Origin: an uncultured beta proteobacterium
GTDB lineage: Bacteria > Pseudomonadota > Gammaproteobacteria > Burkholderiales > Burkholderiaceae_C
Assembly (NCBI GenBank): GCA_903945325.1
Contig: CAJAVE010000095.1
Coordinates: 1 to 40,525 of the forward strand
Length of the DNA stretch: 40,525 bases
Reading direction: 5' to 3'
Part shown: piece by piece, positions 15,579 through 25,605 of the stretch
Numbering within the stretch: position 1 is the first letter of the stretch
Layout: every line of letters begins with the position of its first letter
Program-made: the position numbers and the translations under genes
The notes under the pieces: generated by a model
The model's database searches: none
The model's input: only the letters and a program-made list of their open reading frames with translations
What the model was told of the DNA's origin: nothing

Positions 15579-18050
15579 ATGAAACGCGACCCTATATCCC
15601 CGGCGGCCAGCCAGATCATCATCCAGCCCATCAGCCACGATGTGCTGGCTGAAAAGTACCTCAAACCAGGCGAAACCGGAATCGAAGACCTGTTTGCCCG
15701 CGTCGCACGGGCATTGGCGTCGGTGGAGCAGGAGGCTGATCGGCCCAAGTATGAGGCTATCTTTCTGGAGAACCTCTACGCTGGTGCCATTGGAGCCGGT
15801 CGCATCATGAGCGCGGCGGGTACATCCATCCAGGCCACCTTGATCAACTGCTTTGTGCAACCCGTGGGTGACTGCATCCAGGGTGTTGATGACGATGGCT
15901 ATCCGGGCATCTATGAAGCGCTGCGCGAAGCCGCTGAAACCATGCGACGTGGTGGCGGCGTCGGTTACGATTTTTCTCGCATCCGCCCGCGCGGCGCGGC
16001 GGTCAAGGGAACGGCCTCCATGGCCTCAGGGCCCTGTAGCTACATCAATGTGTTTGATCAGTCTTGCTCAACTGTAGAAAGCGCTGGCGCCCGTCGTGGT
16101 GCACAAATGGGTGTGCTGCGGATAGACCACCCTGATGTACTGGAGTTCATAACCGCCAAGCGCACACCGGGGCGCTGGAACAACTTCAACGTGTCGGTTG
16201 GCATGACGGACACCTTCATGCAAGCCTTGATTGAAGATCGGCCATGGGAATTGGTGCACCCGGCCAAGCCCGGTGCGGCGCTGATGGAAAAAGGTGCTTT
16301 CCAGCGTACGGATGGCAAGTGGGTCTACCAGACGCTGCCCGCCCGCGCGCTGTGGGATACCGTCATGCGCTCCACCTACGACTTTGCCGAGCCGGGCATC
16401 CTGTTTCTGGATCACATCAACAAAGACAACAACCTGCGCTACTGCGAGACCATTGCTGCGACCAACCCGTGTGGTGAGCAGCCGCTACCGTCGTATGGCT
16501 GTTGCGATCTGGGTCCCATCATCCTGCCGCGCTTTGTGAAGCACCCGTTCGGATTCGATGGTGTTGCCGCATTCGATTTCGAAGCCTTCGAAAAATCGGT
16601 CGCTATTCAGGTGCGTGCGCTGGACAACGTGCTTGATGTCACGTTCTGGCCCCTGCAGGCGCAGCGTGACGAATCCAGCGCCAAACGCCGCATTGGTGTG
16701 GGCTTCACCGGCATGGGCAATGTGTTGGCCATGCTGTGTCTGCGTTACGACGCTGCCGAGGGTCGAGAAATGGCGACTCGCATCGCAACCAGCATGCGCG
16801 ACGCGGCGTACACCGCCTCGGTTGCTTTGGCCCAGGAAAAAGGTGCTTTCCCCAAATTCGATGCCGACGGCTACCTGGCCGAAGGCACCTTTGCCAGTCG
16901 CCTGCCCGCAGCGCTCAAGCAATCCATTCGCACCCACGGCATCCGCAATAGCCACCTGTTGTCGATTGCACCCACGGGGACTGTGAGTCTGGCGTTTGCC
17001 GACAACGCGTCCAACGGAATTGAGCCCGCCTTTTCCTGGATGTACAAGCGCAAAAAGCGCGAATCTGACGGCAGCACCTCTGAGTACTCGGTGGAAGACC
17101 ACGCCTGGCGCCTGTACCGGGAACTCGGAGGCGACGTCAATAAGTTGCCAGGCTATTTTGTGTCCGCACTGGAGATGTCTGCAACCAACCATATCGCCAT
17201 GATGGAAGCGGTGCAACCCTATGTCGATACTGCAATTTCCAAGACGGTAAACGTTCCCGCTGATTACCCTTATGACGATTTCAAAGGCCTGTACCAGCAG
17301 GCCTGGAATGCCCGCCTCAAAGGCTTGGCGACCTACCGGCCCAACGCGATTCTAGGCTCGGTGTTGCACGTGGAATCTGCCAAGCCAGAAGCCGTCAAAC
17401 CCGCGCCTGCACCCTTGGTAGACCCCATGCGCACGGTGATCGAGCGTCGCCCCAAAGGGGCGCTGTCGGCCGTTGCCGAGAAGGTCGACTACTGGACCCA
17501 GGAAGGGCACAAAACGCTGTACCTGCTGGTTTCATTTCTGCCAGTGCCAGCCGCCAATGGTGTCGGCACGGTTGACCGGGCCATTGAATTTTTCATGCCG
17601 GTGGGACAAAGCGGTGAATCACAGCAGTGGATTACATCGAGCATGCGGCTGCTGTCATTGGCGGCGCGCGGCGGTTTCCTCGAGCGGGCACTCAGCGACA
17701 TGCGCAAGGTCGCCTGGGACCGCGGCCCGGTTCGCCTGGGCACCCACCAAAAAGAAGACGGCACGCACGTACCCATGTGGCATGACTCCGAAGTGGCAGC
17801 GGTGGCATTCGCTATCCAGAACATTCAGGCACAACGAAACAGCGCATTGACACGCGACTACAACCGACGCTCGACAGATACCGCGGTCGAGTCGGAAGGT
17901 TTGTTGCCGCAACAGGAAAGTGCATTGGCCATGGCGCCCCAGCCAGTGATGGCGGGCAAAAAATGTGGCGAGTGCGGTGCGCATGCCGTGATTCGCAAAG
18001 ACGGGTGCGACTATTGCACCCAGTGCGGGCACGTTGGAAGCTGTGGGTGA
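15579..18050 (+). CDS. nrdJ: Adenosylcobalamin-dependent (class II) ribonucleotide reductase
   Basis: The 823-residue protein reduces ribonucleotides to deoxyribonucleotides. It shows the ten-stranded barrel signatures: substrate-region C91 in LINCFVQP, the active-site loop NPCGEQPLP with C298 and E300, and APTGTVS further on. The C-terminal tail carries CxxC (796, 799), CxxC (810, 813) and C816, C822, as in class II enzymes with a zinc-ribbon-like tail. No nrdB radical-subunit gene lies nearby, which argues against class I. Class II enzymes need vitamin B12 and work with or without oxygen. AGAGGAG precedes ATG 15579. Its last codons overlap the nnrS-type start as GTGA. I saw no cobalamin riboswitch upstream. 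Confidence 0.85.
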   Translation: MKRDPISPAASQIIIQPISHDVLAEKYLKPGETGIEDLFARVARALASVEQEADRPKYEAIFLENLYAGAIGAGRIMSAAGTSIQATLINCFVQPVGDCIQGVDDDGYPGIYEALREAAETMRRGGGVGYDFSRIRPRGAAVKGTASMASGPCSYINVFDQSCSTVESAGARRGAQMGVLRIDHPDVLEFITAKRTPGRWNNFNVSVGMTDTFMQALIEDRPWELVHPAKPGAALMEKGAFQRTDGKWVYQTLPARALWDTVMRSTYDFAEPGILFLDHINKDNNLRYCETIAATNPCGEQPLPSYGCCDLGPIILPRFVKHPFGFDGVAAFDFEAFEKSVAIQVRALDNVLDVTFWPLQAQRDESSAKRRIGVGFTGMGNVLAMLCLRYDAAEGREMATRIATSMRDAAYTASVALAQEKGAFPKFDADGYLAEGTFASRLPAALKQSIRTHGIRNSHLLSIAPTGTVSLAFADNASNGIEPAFSWMYKRKKRESDGSTSEYSVEDHAWRLYRELGGDVNKLPGYFVSALEMSATNHIAMMEAVQPYVDTAISKTVNVPADYPYDDFKGLYQQAWNARLKGLATYRPNAILGSVLHVESAKPEAVKPAPAPLVDPMRTVIERRPKGALSAVAEKVDYWTQEGHKTLYLLVSFLPVPAANGVGTVDRAIEFFMPVGQSGESQQWITSSMRLLSLAARGGFLERALSDMRKVAWDRGPVRLGTHQKEDGTHVPMWHDSEVAAVAFAIQNIQAQRNSALTRDYNRRSTDTAVESEGLLPQQESALAMAPQPVMAGKKCGECGAHAVIRKDGCDYCTQCGHVGSCG

Positions 18051-19339
18051 AACCAGCCAGGCCATCGGCTGAGGCGCTGATGGCGCTGGATTGCCGTTGG
18101 CGAGCCAGCAACCTGTTGCTGGCACCCTACCGGCTGGGGTTTTTTTTGGCCATGGTGGTCCTTGTTGCATCAGGTGCCTGGTGGGTGCTGGTGCAATTGG
18201 ACCGGGTGAGCGTGACCGTCGCATTGCCCTACACCTTTTCGCCCACACTGGCCCACGCCGCGGTGATGACCTACGGATTCGTTCCGCTGTTTTTTTCTGG
18301 TTTCCTGTTCACGGCCGTTCCGAAGTGGCTGGGCGTGGAGCCGCTGTCGACCCGGATCCTGATCGCCCCGGCGCTGATGCAGGCTTGCGGGTGGTTGCTC
18401 TGGCTGACCGGCATTCACCTGCATCTGCTTTCGGCGTTGTTTGGGCTGGCCTTGGCATGGAGCGGCCTGACCAGCATGACCTGGCTGTTCTGGCGCCTTA
18501 TCTGGCGCAGCCGTGAACGCGATCAGCTCCATGCGCGCACGATCGGTGTTGCCTGTCTGGTCGGCTGTTTGAGTCTGGGGGGCTTGTTGGGCAACCTGGT
18601 CGTTGGCGAAACTGCAGTAGCAATGGCCTGTGTCATGACCGGCTTGTGGGGTTTCGTTGTTGCGGTTATGGTCACGGTTGCCCATCGCATGATCCCGTTT
18701 TTTACATCCCCCGCCATGCCGCTCGTTTCGGTCTGGAGACCGTTTTGGGCGTTAGGTTTGATGCTGGCTGCCACTGCCCTGGAAAGCGTTTCCATGTGGG
18801 TGGAAATTGACGGGCCGCTGCACGGACCTATGGCACCGGTATGGATGTTGGCACGCGGCGCGTGTGAGATCGCCGCCGGGAGTGTGTTGCTGTGGCTCGC
18901 CCGTGTCTGGGGCTTGGCGCAAAGCCTCAAGAATCGTTTGATCGCAATGCTGCACATCGGGTTCATGTGGCTGGGCGTGGCTTTGGTGCTGGGTGGGCTG
19001 TCCCAATTGATGGGCCTGCTGCAAGGCTCGCCGGTGTTCAGTTTGGGGTCTTTGCATGCGGTCACCGTAGGCTGCCTGTCCTCTCTTTTGCTGGCGATGG
19101 TGACGCGCGTATCGTGCGGCCAAAGCGGACGTGCTGCGGTCGCCGACGACACCATTTGGATCCTCTTTTGGCTTTTGCAATTGACCGCGCTGCTGCGCAT
19201 TGCCGCTGCAGCACAAAGTGCCTGGGCGAGCTGGTTGTTATTGCCGACCGCATTGATCTGGGCCGCAACCCTGTCGCTTTGGGGTGTGCGCCTGGGAAGC
19301 TGGTATGGCCGTGTGCGTGCCGATGGCCGTCCTGGTTAG
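18047..19339 (+). CDS. NnrS family membrane protein
   Basis: The 430-residue polytopic protein has about twelve hydrophobic segments and the NnrS pattern: LLAPYRLGFFLA near the N-terminus, AHAAVMTYGFVPLFFSGFLFTAVPKWLG, AHRMIPFFTSPA in the middle, and LHAVTVGCLSSLLLAMVTRVS near the end. NnrS proteins are heme- and copper-containing membrane proteins that lessen nitric oxide stress, often under NO-responsive regulators. GTG 18047 is chosen because GGAAG at 18036-18040 is well placed and the codon overlaps the nrdJ stop; ATG 18080 is an alternative. It is translationally coupled to nrdJ and followed 16 bases later by a nitroreductase gene. Confidence 0.88.
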   Translation: MKPARPSAEALMALDCRWRASNLLLAPYRLGFFLAMVVLVASGAWWVLVQLDRVSVTVALPYTFSPTLAHAAVMTYGFVPLFFSGFLFTAVPKWLGVEPLSTRILIAPALMQACGWLLWLTGIHLHLLSALFGLALAWSGLTSMTWLFWRLIWRSRERDQLHARTIGVACLVGCLSLGGLLGNLVVGETAVAMACVMTGLWGFVVAVMVTVAHRMIPFFTSPAMPLVSVWRPFWALGLMLAATALESVSMWVEIDGPLHGPMAPVWMLARGACEIAAGSVLLWLARVWGLAQSLKNRLIAMLHIGFMWLGVALVLGGLSQLMGLLQGSPVFSLGSLHAVTVGCLSSLLLAMVTRVSCGQSGRAAVADDTIWILFWLLQLTALLRIAAAAQSAWASWLLLPTALIWAATLSLWGVRLGSWYGRVRADGRPG

Positions 19340-19355
19340 AGAGGGAATTGCACAA

Positions 19356-19964
19356 ATGCCTGATAGCGAACTAGTGAACCTGGTGGCGACTCTGATGCAG
19401 TCGCGACAGACCATTTTGCCCAAGCGTTTAGGCTCACCTGGCCCCGATGCTGAACAACTCCATTGGATCCTCGATGCAGCGGCGTCGGCACCGGACCATG
19501 GGCAACTGCTGCCCTGGCGATTTGTACTGATTCCAACGGAGGCCCGTGCGAGTCTGGCCCAGGTTTTCGGTGTGGCTTTGCAGGAACGTGACCCACATGC
19601 AACGCCCGAACAAGTGAGTCAGGCAGAGGAAAAGGCGTTCCGTTCCCCACTGCTTCTTCTGGCAATTGTCGACGCCCAACGCGGTGACCCCGATATTGAA
19701 CTGCACGAACGCATCATCTCAGCCGGGTGCGCGGTCCAGAATATGTTGTTGATGGCCACGGCTTTGGGCTATGGCTCCGCACTGACCAGTGGTAAAGCTT
19801 TGAAGTCAGTCGGTTTGAGAGAACTTTTCAAGCTGGAAGTTGGTGAACACGCGCTGTGTTTTATCAGCGTGGGTACGGCACTGTCCAGCAAACATGCAAA
19901 GCTGCGACCCACAGAGCGGGACTATGTCAGCACATTGCGCGTGGACGAATCCTCAGGCAGCTGA
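19356..19964 (+). CDS. Nitroreductase family protein (YdjA-like)
   Basis: The 202-residue flavoprotein resembles the minimal YdjA-type nitroreductases. It has SRQTILPKRLGSPGPD near the N-terminus, the FMN-binding APDHGQLLPWRF stretch (about residues 44-55), a central helix with ISAGCAVQNMLLMATALGYGS, and GLRELFKL near the end. Family members reduce nitro compounds or quinones with NAD(P)H in the cytoplasm; the natural substrate is unknown. AGAGAGGG upstream supports ATG 19356. It is probably the third gene of the nrdJ-nnrS unit. Its stop overlaps that of the convergent histidine kinase gene by 12 bases. Confidence 0.88.
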   Translation: MPDSELVNLVATLMQSRQTILPKRLGSPGPDAEQLHWILDAAASAPDHGQLLPWRFVLIPTEARASLAQVFGVALQERDPHATPEQVSQAEEKAFRSPLLLLAIVDAQRGDPDIELHERIISAGCAVQNMLLMATALGYGSALTSGKALKSVGLRELFKLEVGEHALCFISVGTALSSKHAKLRPTERDYVSTLRVDESSGS

Positions 19965-22900
19965 TTGATTGAAATAGGACTCGCACAAGGCAGCAGCAGC
20001 AGCGAAATCGAGACGACTAATTTCCACGCCCAATGGATTGAGTATTTCGCTCCATCGCTGCTCTTGCCCCTGACGCATCCGGTCAAAGTGGTCGAGTGCC
20101 TGCATATTGGAGTGCCTGAGCATGCCCAGCAGAACCGTCAATTCAGCCTGCAACTGCTCTGGCGTCATTTCAGTGATGACCTGTGGCACGGGCGCAGGAC
20201 ACAAGCGCTGCAACACCGGCTTCAAAGCTTGCACGCCTGCATCAATCGCGTCGCGCAATTGTGCGACGATTGCGCCTTGTTCAGATACTGCGACACCTGC
20301 TTTGGTGCGGCTTTCCAATTGTGCAGCAACGTCCGCCAGTCGAGTGGCACCAACTGTTGCGGCGAGTCCTTTGATCGTATGCAGTGTACGCACCACATCT
20401 TCCTGCTGCGCGTTCGCTAACTGGGCTGCCAGCTGATCCGGGACCAACACTGCATCCCGTACAAACGCGTCAAGAATGCTGAAAAACACAGCCGCGTTGT
20501 CACCCATGCGTTTTTGTGCGCGTTCCACATCCAACTCCGCATGCACGCTTGCTTCGGTGGTTATAGTTTGAAATGGGCGTACTGCAATATGCCCGGTGTG
20601 CTGCAACAGCAATGCCACCAGATGATCCAGCTCAAATGGCTTGCCAACGTGGTCATTCATGCCCACTTCCAGGCAGGCAGCACGGTCCGATGCCATCGCG
20701 TTGGCTGTCATGGCAATGATGGGCAAGTCCTTGAGGCCCAGCTCCTGGCGAATCGCCCGGGTGGCGCTGTAGCCGTCCATCACCGGCATTTGCAAGTCCA
20801 TGAGCACCACATCAAATGGGGGGCTGGTCTGCGCGACGGCAGCTACCCCCAATTGGCCATTTTCGGCCAGCGTAACACTGGCTCCCTCCTGACTCAACAA
20901 TCCCTGCGCTACGAGTTGATTGATCTTGTTGTCCTCAACCACCAAAATACGCATTCCTTTCAGACGCCGCGAGTCGCTTGGCGTCTTGGCAGGAACCGGC
21001 AGTCGTTCGGGCTCGCGGATACTGGTTTTGGCTACCAAATCAAATCCAATTTGAAAGTAGAAGGTGCTGCCCTTGCCCAGAGTACTGTCGAGTTTGAGTT
21101 CGCCGCCCATCAGATCGACCAGCCGCCTGGAGATTGACAGCCCCAGCCCCGTGCCACCAAAGCTGCGTGTCGTGTTGGACTCGGCTTGCGAGAAGCCGCT
21201 GAAAATGTGCTCCTGCTTGTCTGGCGCAATGCCGATGCCAGTGTCACGCATGGCAAATTTCAGTGCTACAGAATTGCCCTCACGGGCCACCACGCTGACC
21301 GACAAAACCACTTCCCCGTGGCTGGTGAACTTGATGGCATTGCCCCCCAGATTGGTCAATACCTGGCGCAAGCGCATGTCGTCGCCGATCAGCCCCTTTG
21401 GCACGTCGGGTTGCACCTCAAACCGAACCTGAATGTCCTTCTTCTCCAGGTTGGCAGACAGAACGACGTGCAGGTCGCGCAGCATCTGGTCAAGGTTAAA
21501 TGGCCGTGGGTCCAACGTCATTTTTCCGGCCTCCACTTTGGAGAAGTCCAGTATGTCGTTGAGCAGCCCCAGCAGTGAGCGCGCAGCGCTTTCCGTGTTG
21601 GAAGCGTAGCTGCGCTGGCGGGTGTCCAGTTCCGTCTTTTGCAGCAGTTTGAGCATGCCCAGAATGGCATTCATGGGGGTGCGGATTTCATGGCTCATAT
21701 TGGCCAGAAACTCGCTCTTCGCCTGGCTGGCCGCCTCGGCCGATTCCTGGGCCTTTTTCAATTCGGTGATGTCAAACCGGAATCCCACAATCTGGCCCAG
21801 AGAGGTTTTGCGTTCCACAATGCGCAGCCAACGGCCATCGTCGAGCTTTTGCTCCAGCAGGGCATTGCCCTGGCGGTGCAGGGCAAGCCTTTCAGCAACC
21901 CATTCCTCAATGCGCCCCACCGCTGCTGGATACTGCCCCCGTTGCGCACCGTGCCGGAGTATGTTTTCATAGGAGCTGCCCGGCACAATGACCTCGGCCG
22001 ATATCCGGTAGACATCGCGGTATTTTTCGTTGCAGAACAGCAGGCAGTCTTTGTCATCAAAGATGACGAAGGCTTCGTCCAGCGCCTCCATCGACGTGAT
22101 CAGCATGTTCTCGGTATCCCGGCGGGCAACTTCCGCCAACAGCAACTCACTGGCAGATTGACTTTGTGCATTGAGCGCCAGTAAATGGCGGTTGTACCCT
22201 GCTACCAGTTGGCCGATTTCGTCGTTGGTGCGTGGTGGTGGTAACGGCTGGTGCAGCGCTCCAGGCCGCTTTTGGAGTTGGTTGAATCCGTTGGACACCG
22301 CCCGAATGGGCGCAACGACGGTGCGCGCGTAGCGCCAGGTCAGCGCCAGCACCCCGATCATCCCCAGTGCCAACAAAGTGACCGTTGCCAGCGTGAGCCG
22401 GTCAACCCTGCTGGTGACCAACTGGCGCGGGGTCAACATCACCAGATAGCCAAGGCCATGGTCTTGGTCTTCGGGTTTAACGTCCATCAGCACCTGCTGT
22501 CCTTCCAGCGTGAACTCCTGAGTGCCTCGTGCCGTGCGCACAACCTCCAGCAGTTCAGGCGTCAGCAACTGACCCACCATCTGCAAATTGGAGTGCAGTG
22601 CCACCCGCCCGCCAGGGTCAACCTGCATCAGTTGTTGTCCAGCAGGCAGCGGTACGCGCAGCAAATACTCTTTCATAATGTCATCGCTCAGGCTGATGAC
22701 CAAAACCCCTACCGTGTCGTATTTGCCGGATTTGGGTGAAAAATGCCGTATGACCCTCAGCACGCTGGTCACCTGCCCTGTGCGTGAACTCTTGTTGATA
22801 TTGGGACCAATGCCACGCCAAAAACTGGAAGACACCGATTGCGTGGCCTGCTTCAGTAGTTCGCTTGCCAGTTCTGGCGGTACGGTGCTCGTGTTGAGTG

Positions 22901-23294
22901 TTTCTCCCACATGAAAATGGGAGCCACCCGCCGAAAACAGGTCCAATGACACCAGCCCCTTGACCCGCACATAGTTATTCAGCGCATAGCCGATTTGGGC
23001 CCGCGTATTCAGGGCGTCGTACCCGCTACTGTTGGGTTCGTCGGCGTTTCGCAATGCCCCACCGACGGCTTCGTTACCGGCGATATTGGTCGCCAGGTCC
23101 TCAATCTGGTCGTGGTAGAGCGACAGAAACGAGCTAAACCCGCCCAGCACCTGGACATTTTCTGACTGGGCCTGTTCCAGCACAATGCGCCGGGAAATTT
23201 CCAGCGCGCTGAATCCCAACACCGTGAGCGGCACGATACCGGCCACCAACAGGTACCCCAGCAGCTTGACAGTGATGTTGAAGCGCAACTTCAC
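19953..23294 (-). CDS. Hybrid sensor histidine kinase (Cache-HAMP-PAS-HK-REC-HPt)
   Basis: The 1113-residue membrane sensor has a first helix at about 10-30, a large periplasmic Cache-like sensor (about 35-290), a second helix (about 300-319), HAMP (about 320-380), a PAS domain (about 395-515), a HisKA domain with phosphoacceptor H535 in [12 protein letters not shown], an ATPase domain with DTGIGIAP and [10 protein letters not shown], a receiver with D833 in [11 protein letters not shown] and K885, and an HPt domain with H972 in [12 protein letters not shown]. It can thus carry an internal phosphorelay. No separate response regulator lies nearby. It starts with GTG and follows a sugar-binding lipoprotein gene by 20 bases, which suggests that protein presents the signal. 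Confidence 0.95.
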   Translation of the reverse strand: MKLRFNITVKLLGYLLVAGIVPLTVLGFSALEISRRIVLEQAQSENVQVLGGFSSFLSLYHDQIEDLATNIAGNEAVGGALRNADEPNSSGYDALNTRAQIGYALNNYVRVKGLVSLDLFSAGGSHFHVGETLNTSTVPPELASELLKQATQSVSSSFWRGIGPNINKSSRTGQVTSVLRVIRHFSPKSGKYDTVGVLVISLSDDIMKEYLLRVPLPAGQQLMQVDPGGRVALHSNLQMVGQLLTPELLEVVRTARGTQEFTLEGQQVLMDVKPEDQDHGLGYLVMLTPRQLVTSRVDRLTLATVTLLALGMIGVLALTWRYARTVVAPIRAVSNGFNQLQKRPGALHQPLPPPRTNDEIGQLVAGYNRHLLALNAQSQSASELLLAEVARRDTENMLITSMEALDEAFVIFDDKDCLLFCNEKYRDVYRISAEVIVPGSSYENILRHGAQRGQYPAAVGRIEEWVAERLALHRQGNALLEQKLDDGRWLRIVERKTSLGQIVGFRFDITELKKAQESAEAASQAKSEFLANMSHEIRTPMNAILGMLKLLQKTELDTRQRSYASNTESAARSLLGLLNDILDFSKVEAGKMTLDPRPFNLDQMLRDLHVVLSANLEKKDIQVRFEVQPDVPKGLIGDDMRLRQVLTNLGGNAIKFTSHGEVVLSVSVVAREGNSVALKFAMRDTGIGIAPDKQEHIFSGFSQAESNTTRSFGGTGLGLSISRRLVDLMGGELKLDSTLGKGSTFYFQIGFDLVAKTSIREPERLPVPAKTPSDSRRLKGMRILVVEDNKINQLVAQGLLSQEGASVTLAENGQLGVAAVAQTSPPFDVVLMDLQMPVMDGYSATRAIRQELGLKDLPIIAMTANAMASDRAACLEVGMNDHVGKPFELDHLVALLLQHTGHIAVRPFQTITTEASVHAELDVERAQKRMGDNAAVFFSILDAFVRDAVLVPDQLAAQLANAQQEDVVRTLHTIKGLAATVGATRLADVAAQLESRTKAGVAVSEQGAIVAQLRDAIDAGVQALKPVLQRLCPAPVPQVITEMTPEQLQAELTVLLGMLRHSNMQALDHFDRMRQGQEQRWSEILNPLGVEISRLDFAAAAALCESYFNQSAA

Positions 23295-23314
23295 GGCGCA
23301 GCAGATCGCTGGAT

Positions 23315-24301
23315 TTATTTCAGATCAGCGGCTGTGACCAGCCGGGTTTCGATCATCGTGACGGGAGCCACTGTCTCGCCTTTGATCATACGCAGAGCCA
23401 GTGCCACGCCCTGGTAGCCTTGCTCTGCCGCCTGTTGGTCCACCGTGGCAGCCAGGTGCCCTGCCTTGATTTCGGTAAGAGCTTCTGACAACGCGTCGAA
23501 GCCGACCACTTTCACGTTGGACTTGCCTGATTCCTGTAGGTATTTGCTGGCTCCCATCGCCATCATGTCATTGGCAGCAAACAGCAATTTGACATCGGGA
23601 TGCTTGGTGAACAACACCTTGCTCACAGCGTAGGCTTCGTCAATTTTCCAGTTCGCCGTTTCCGATGCGACCAATTTGATCTGCTTGTTCTCGGAAAGTG
23701 CGCGGCGGGCTCCTTCCATGCGCTGGCGGGCATTGTCGGCACTGCGTATGCCCTCCAGAATGGCTGCCTGGGTGGCAGTTTTGACATTGGTGACCAGGAA
23801 TTGGCCCGCCTTGTAGGCCCCCGCTTCGTTGTCAACTCCCACAAACGGCATTGCCCCCAGGCCGACCTGCTTGAGTGCATCCGGGTCCAGTCGGTTGTCA
23901 ATGTTGATGACCTTGATGCCTGCATCCACCGCCTTTTTCAGCGCAGGTATCAGACTCAGGGAGTCGCCTGGGGCGATCACAATGGCCTCGACTTTGGCAG
24001 CCACCAGATCATTGACCAATTGAATCTGCTGCTCAATGGACGTTTCCTGGGCGGCAGTTTTGACCGTGAGCGCAATACCCAGTTCCTTTTCGGCCCGTCG
24101 CGCCCCCTTTTCCATTTCGATGAAGAAGGGGTTGGTCAGCGTTTTCATCACCAGACCAATAGGGCGGGCCGCCGCAACTACGGTGGCAGGCGCAGGCTGT
24201 GCAGGCGTCGCCACGGTGCTGATGTTGGGAGCGCTTGACTGGCCACAGCCCAGCAAAACCAAAGCAAACGCGGTACAGGAAAACAGGTGTGGCAGCTTCA
24301 T
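23315..24301 (-). CDS. Periplasmic sugar-binding-type lipoprotein (RbsB-like)
   Basis: The 328-residue protein belongs to the type I periplasmic binding protein family related to ribose- and galactose-binding proteins. It has a lipoprotein signal peptide with lipobox LLGC (C19), a Pro/Ala-rich linker (about 24-45), then two lobes with TNPFFIEMEKGARRAEKELG, VEAIVIAPGDS, INIDNRL, LLFAANDMMAMGA and VVGFDALSEAL. GAGAGG precedes the ATG. No permease or ATPase gene is near; the next gene in the same direction is a hybrid histidine kinase. This fits a LuxP- or TorT-like role of presenting a ligand to the sensor, which is inference. It is divergent from a transporter gene. Confidence 0.92.
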   Translation of the reverse strand: MKLPHLFSCTAFALVLLGCGQSSAPNISTVATPAQPAPATVVAAARPIGLVMKTLTNPFFIEMEKGARRAEKELGIALTVKTAAQETSIEQQIQLVNDLVAAKVEAIVIAPGDSLSLIPALKKAVDAGIKVINIDNRLDPDALKQVGLGAMPFVGVDNEAGAYKAGQFLVTNVKTATQAAILEGIRSADNARQRMEGARRALSENKQIKLVASETANWKIDEAYAVSKVLFTKHPDVKLLFAANDMMAMGASKYLQESGKSNVKVVGFDALSEALTEIKAGHLAATVDQQAAEQGYQGVALALRMIKGETVAPVTMIETRLVTAADLK

Positions 24302-24351
24302 GGTGGACCTCTCGAAATGGGGTTGCGCTTTGTTGGCTCCATACTACCGCA

Positions 24352-24370
24352 TGGACGTGGTCCAATGGAC
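24352..24370. promoter_or_regulatory. Interleaved TGGAC/GTCCA repeats before the exporter gene
   Basis: TGGAC (24352-24356), GTG, GTCCA (24360-24364), A, TGGAC (24366-24370) form two overlapping palindromes in the 71-base divergent gap, ending two bases before the exporter ATG. This could be a repressor operator for either gene; no known regulator site is recognised. Confidence 0.25.
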
Positions 24371-24372
24371 GC

Positions 24373-25605
24373 ATGAACCCCGACGCGCACAAACTCTGGC
24401 TGGCCCCGCAGTGGGCTTTTGCCATTCTGCTGGCCTTGCTGGGGATGTTGGGACCGTTCTCGATTGACACCTATTTGCCGGCCTTTGCCGACATGGCCCG
24501 CTCGCTCGAAGCGTCGCCCGTGCAGATGCAGCAAACCCTCTCGGCCTACCTTTTCGGCTTCGCCTTTATGAGTCTGTTTCACGGGGCTATTTCCGACAGC
24601 TTTGGCCGCCGCCCCGTGGTGTTGTGGGGGCTGGTGGCGTTTACCGTGGCATCGGTTGGCTGTGCCCTGTCGCAAAGCATTGGCCAGCTGATTCTGTTTC
24701 GGGCCATGCAGGGTTTGTCCACCGGGGCCGGCATTGTGGTGTCCAGGGCGGTGATTCGCGACATGTACGCGCCTTCACAGGCGCAAAAGGTCATGAGCCA
24801 GGTCACGATATTCTTTGGAGTGGCGCCGGCCATTGCGCCCATGGTGGGCGGATGGATGCTGGTGCATGTCAGCTGGCACGGCATCTTCTGGTTTTTGTCG
24901 GCCGTGGGTGTGGTGTTGTGGATTGCCATCTTCCGCCTGTTGCCTGAAACGCTCCACGTCACCCAGCGCCAGGCTTTTCACCCCCGAAATCTGATGGCGG
25001 GTTACTGGCAGTTGGGTTCTGATCCGCGCTTCTTTCTTTTGTCACTGGCCAGTGGCATCCCTTTTAACGGGATGTTTTTGTACATACTGAGTGCGCCGGT
25101 CTTTTTGGGCGAGCATCTGCAACTGGCACCCCAGCAATTCTTTTGGTGTTTTCTGATCACTATTGGAGGCATCATGGGCGGGGCGATGGTCAGTGGGCGG
25201 TTGGCCGGAAAAATGGCTCCCAAGCGCCAAGTGCGCATTGGGCTCTCCATCATGCTGGTGATCGCTGTCATCAACCTGGTTGCCAATGTGTTGTTCAAGG
25301 CGCACGTCAGTTGGGCTTTGTTGCCGCTGGGCATTTTTTCCTTTGGCTGGGCCCTGATGGTTCCGGTCGTGACCCTGCTGGTGCTGGATTTGCACCCCGA
25401 GCGCAGGGGCATGGCATCCAGTCTGCAAATGTTTGTGGGCTCCAGTGCCAACGGCATTGTTGCCGGGGTTGTCTCACCCCTGGTGATGCATTCCACCGTG
25501 GGTCTGGCCACGGCTTCACTGCTTTTGTTGTGTATAGGACTGATTTCGTGGAGCTATATTCGTCGTCGTTGGCCCGATATAGGACTTAACATTGCGCATG
25601 GTTAG
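24373..25605 (+). CDS. MFS exporter of the Bcr/CflA drug-resistance type
   Basis: The 410-residue protein has twelve predicted membrane helices and the hallmarks of the Bcr/CflA (DHA1) group of proton-driven exporters: FSIDTYLPAFADMA in helix 1, SDSFGRRPVVLWG as the loop 2-3 motif, RAMQGLSTGAGIVVSRAVIRDMY for helix 4-5, and GVAPAIAPMVGGW as the antiporter motif C region. Substrates may be drugs, dipeptides or other metabolites and cannot be told from sequence. ATG 24373 fits the family N-terminus; the ribosome-binding sequence is weak. The 3' end overlaps the start of a diguanylate cyclase gene, making it the first gene of a four-gene overlapping unit. Confidence 0.92.
   Translation: MNPDAHKLWLAPQWAFAILLALLGMLGPFSIDTYLPAFADMARSLEASPVQMQQTLSAYLFGFAFMSLFHGAISDSFGRRPVVLWGLVAFTVASVGCALSQSIGQLILFRAMQGLSTGAGIVVSRAVIRDMYAPSQAQKVMSQVTIFFGVAPAIAPMVGGWMLVHVSWHGIFWFLSAVGVVLWIAIFRLLPETLHVTQRQAFHPRNLMAGYWQLGSDPRFFLLSLASGIPFNGMFLYILSAPVFLGEHLQLAPQQFFWCFLITIGGIMGGAMVSGRLAGKMAPKRQVRIGLSIMLVIAVINLVANVLFKAHVSWALLPLGIFSFGWALMVPVVTLLVLDLHPERRGMASSLQMFVGSSANGIVAGVVSPLVMHSTVGLATASLLLLCIGLISWSYIRRRWPDIGLNIAHG

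Noticed and set aside
15454..15582. 42-codon upstream open frame whose TGA overlaps the nrdJ ATG
   Set aside because: It has no ribosome-binding sequence, its codon use is unlike the neighbouring genes, and its start lies within the candidate FNR-type box; chance overlap is more likely.
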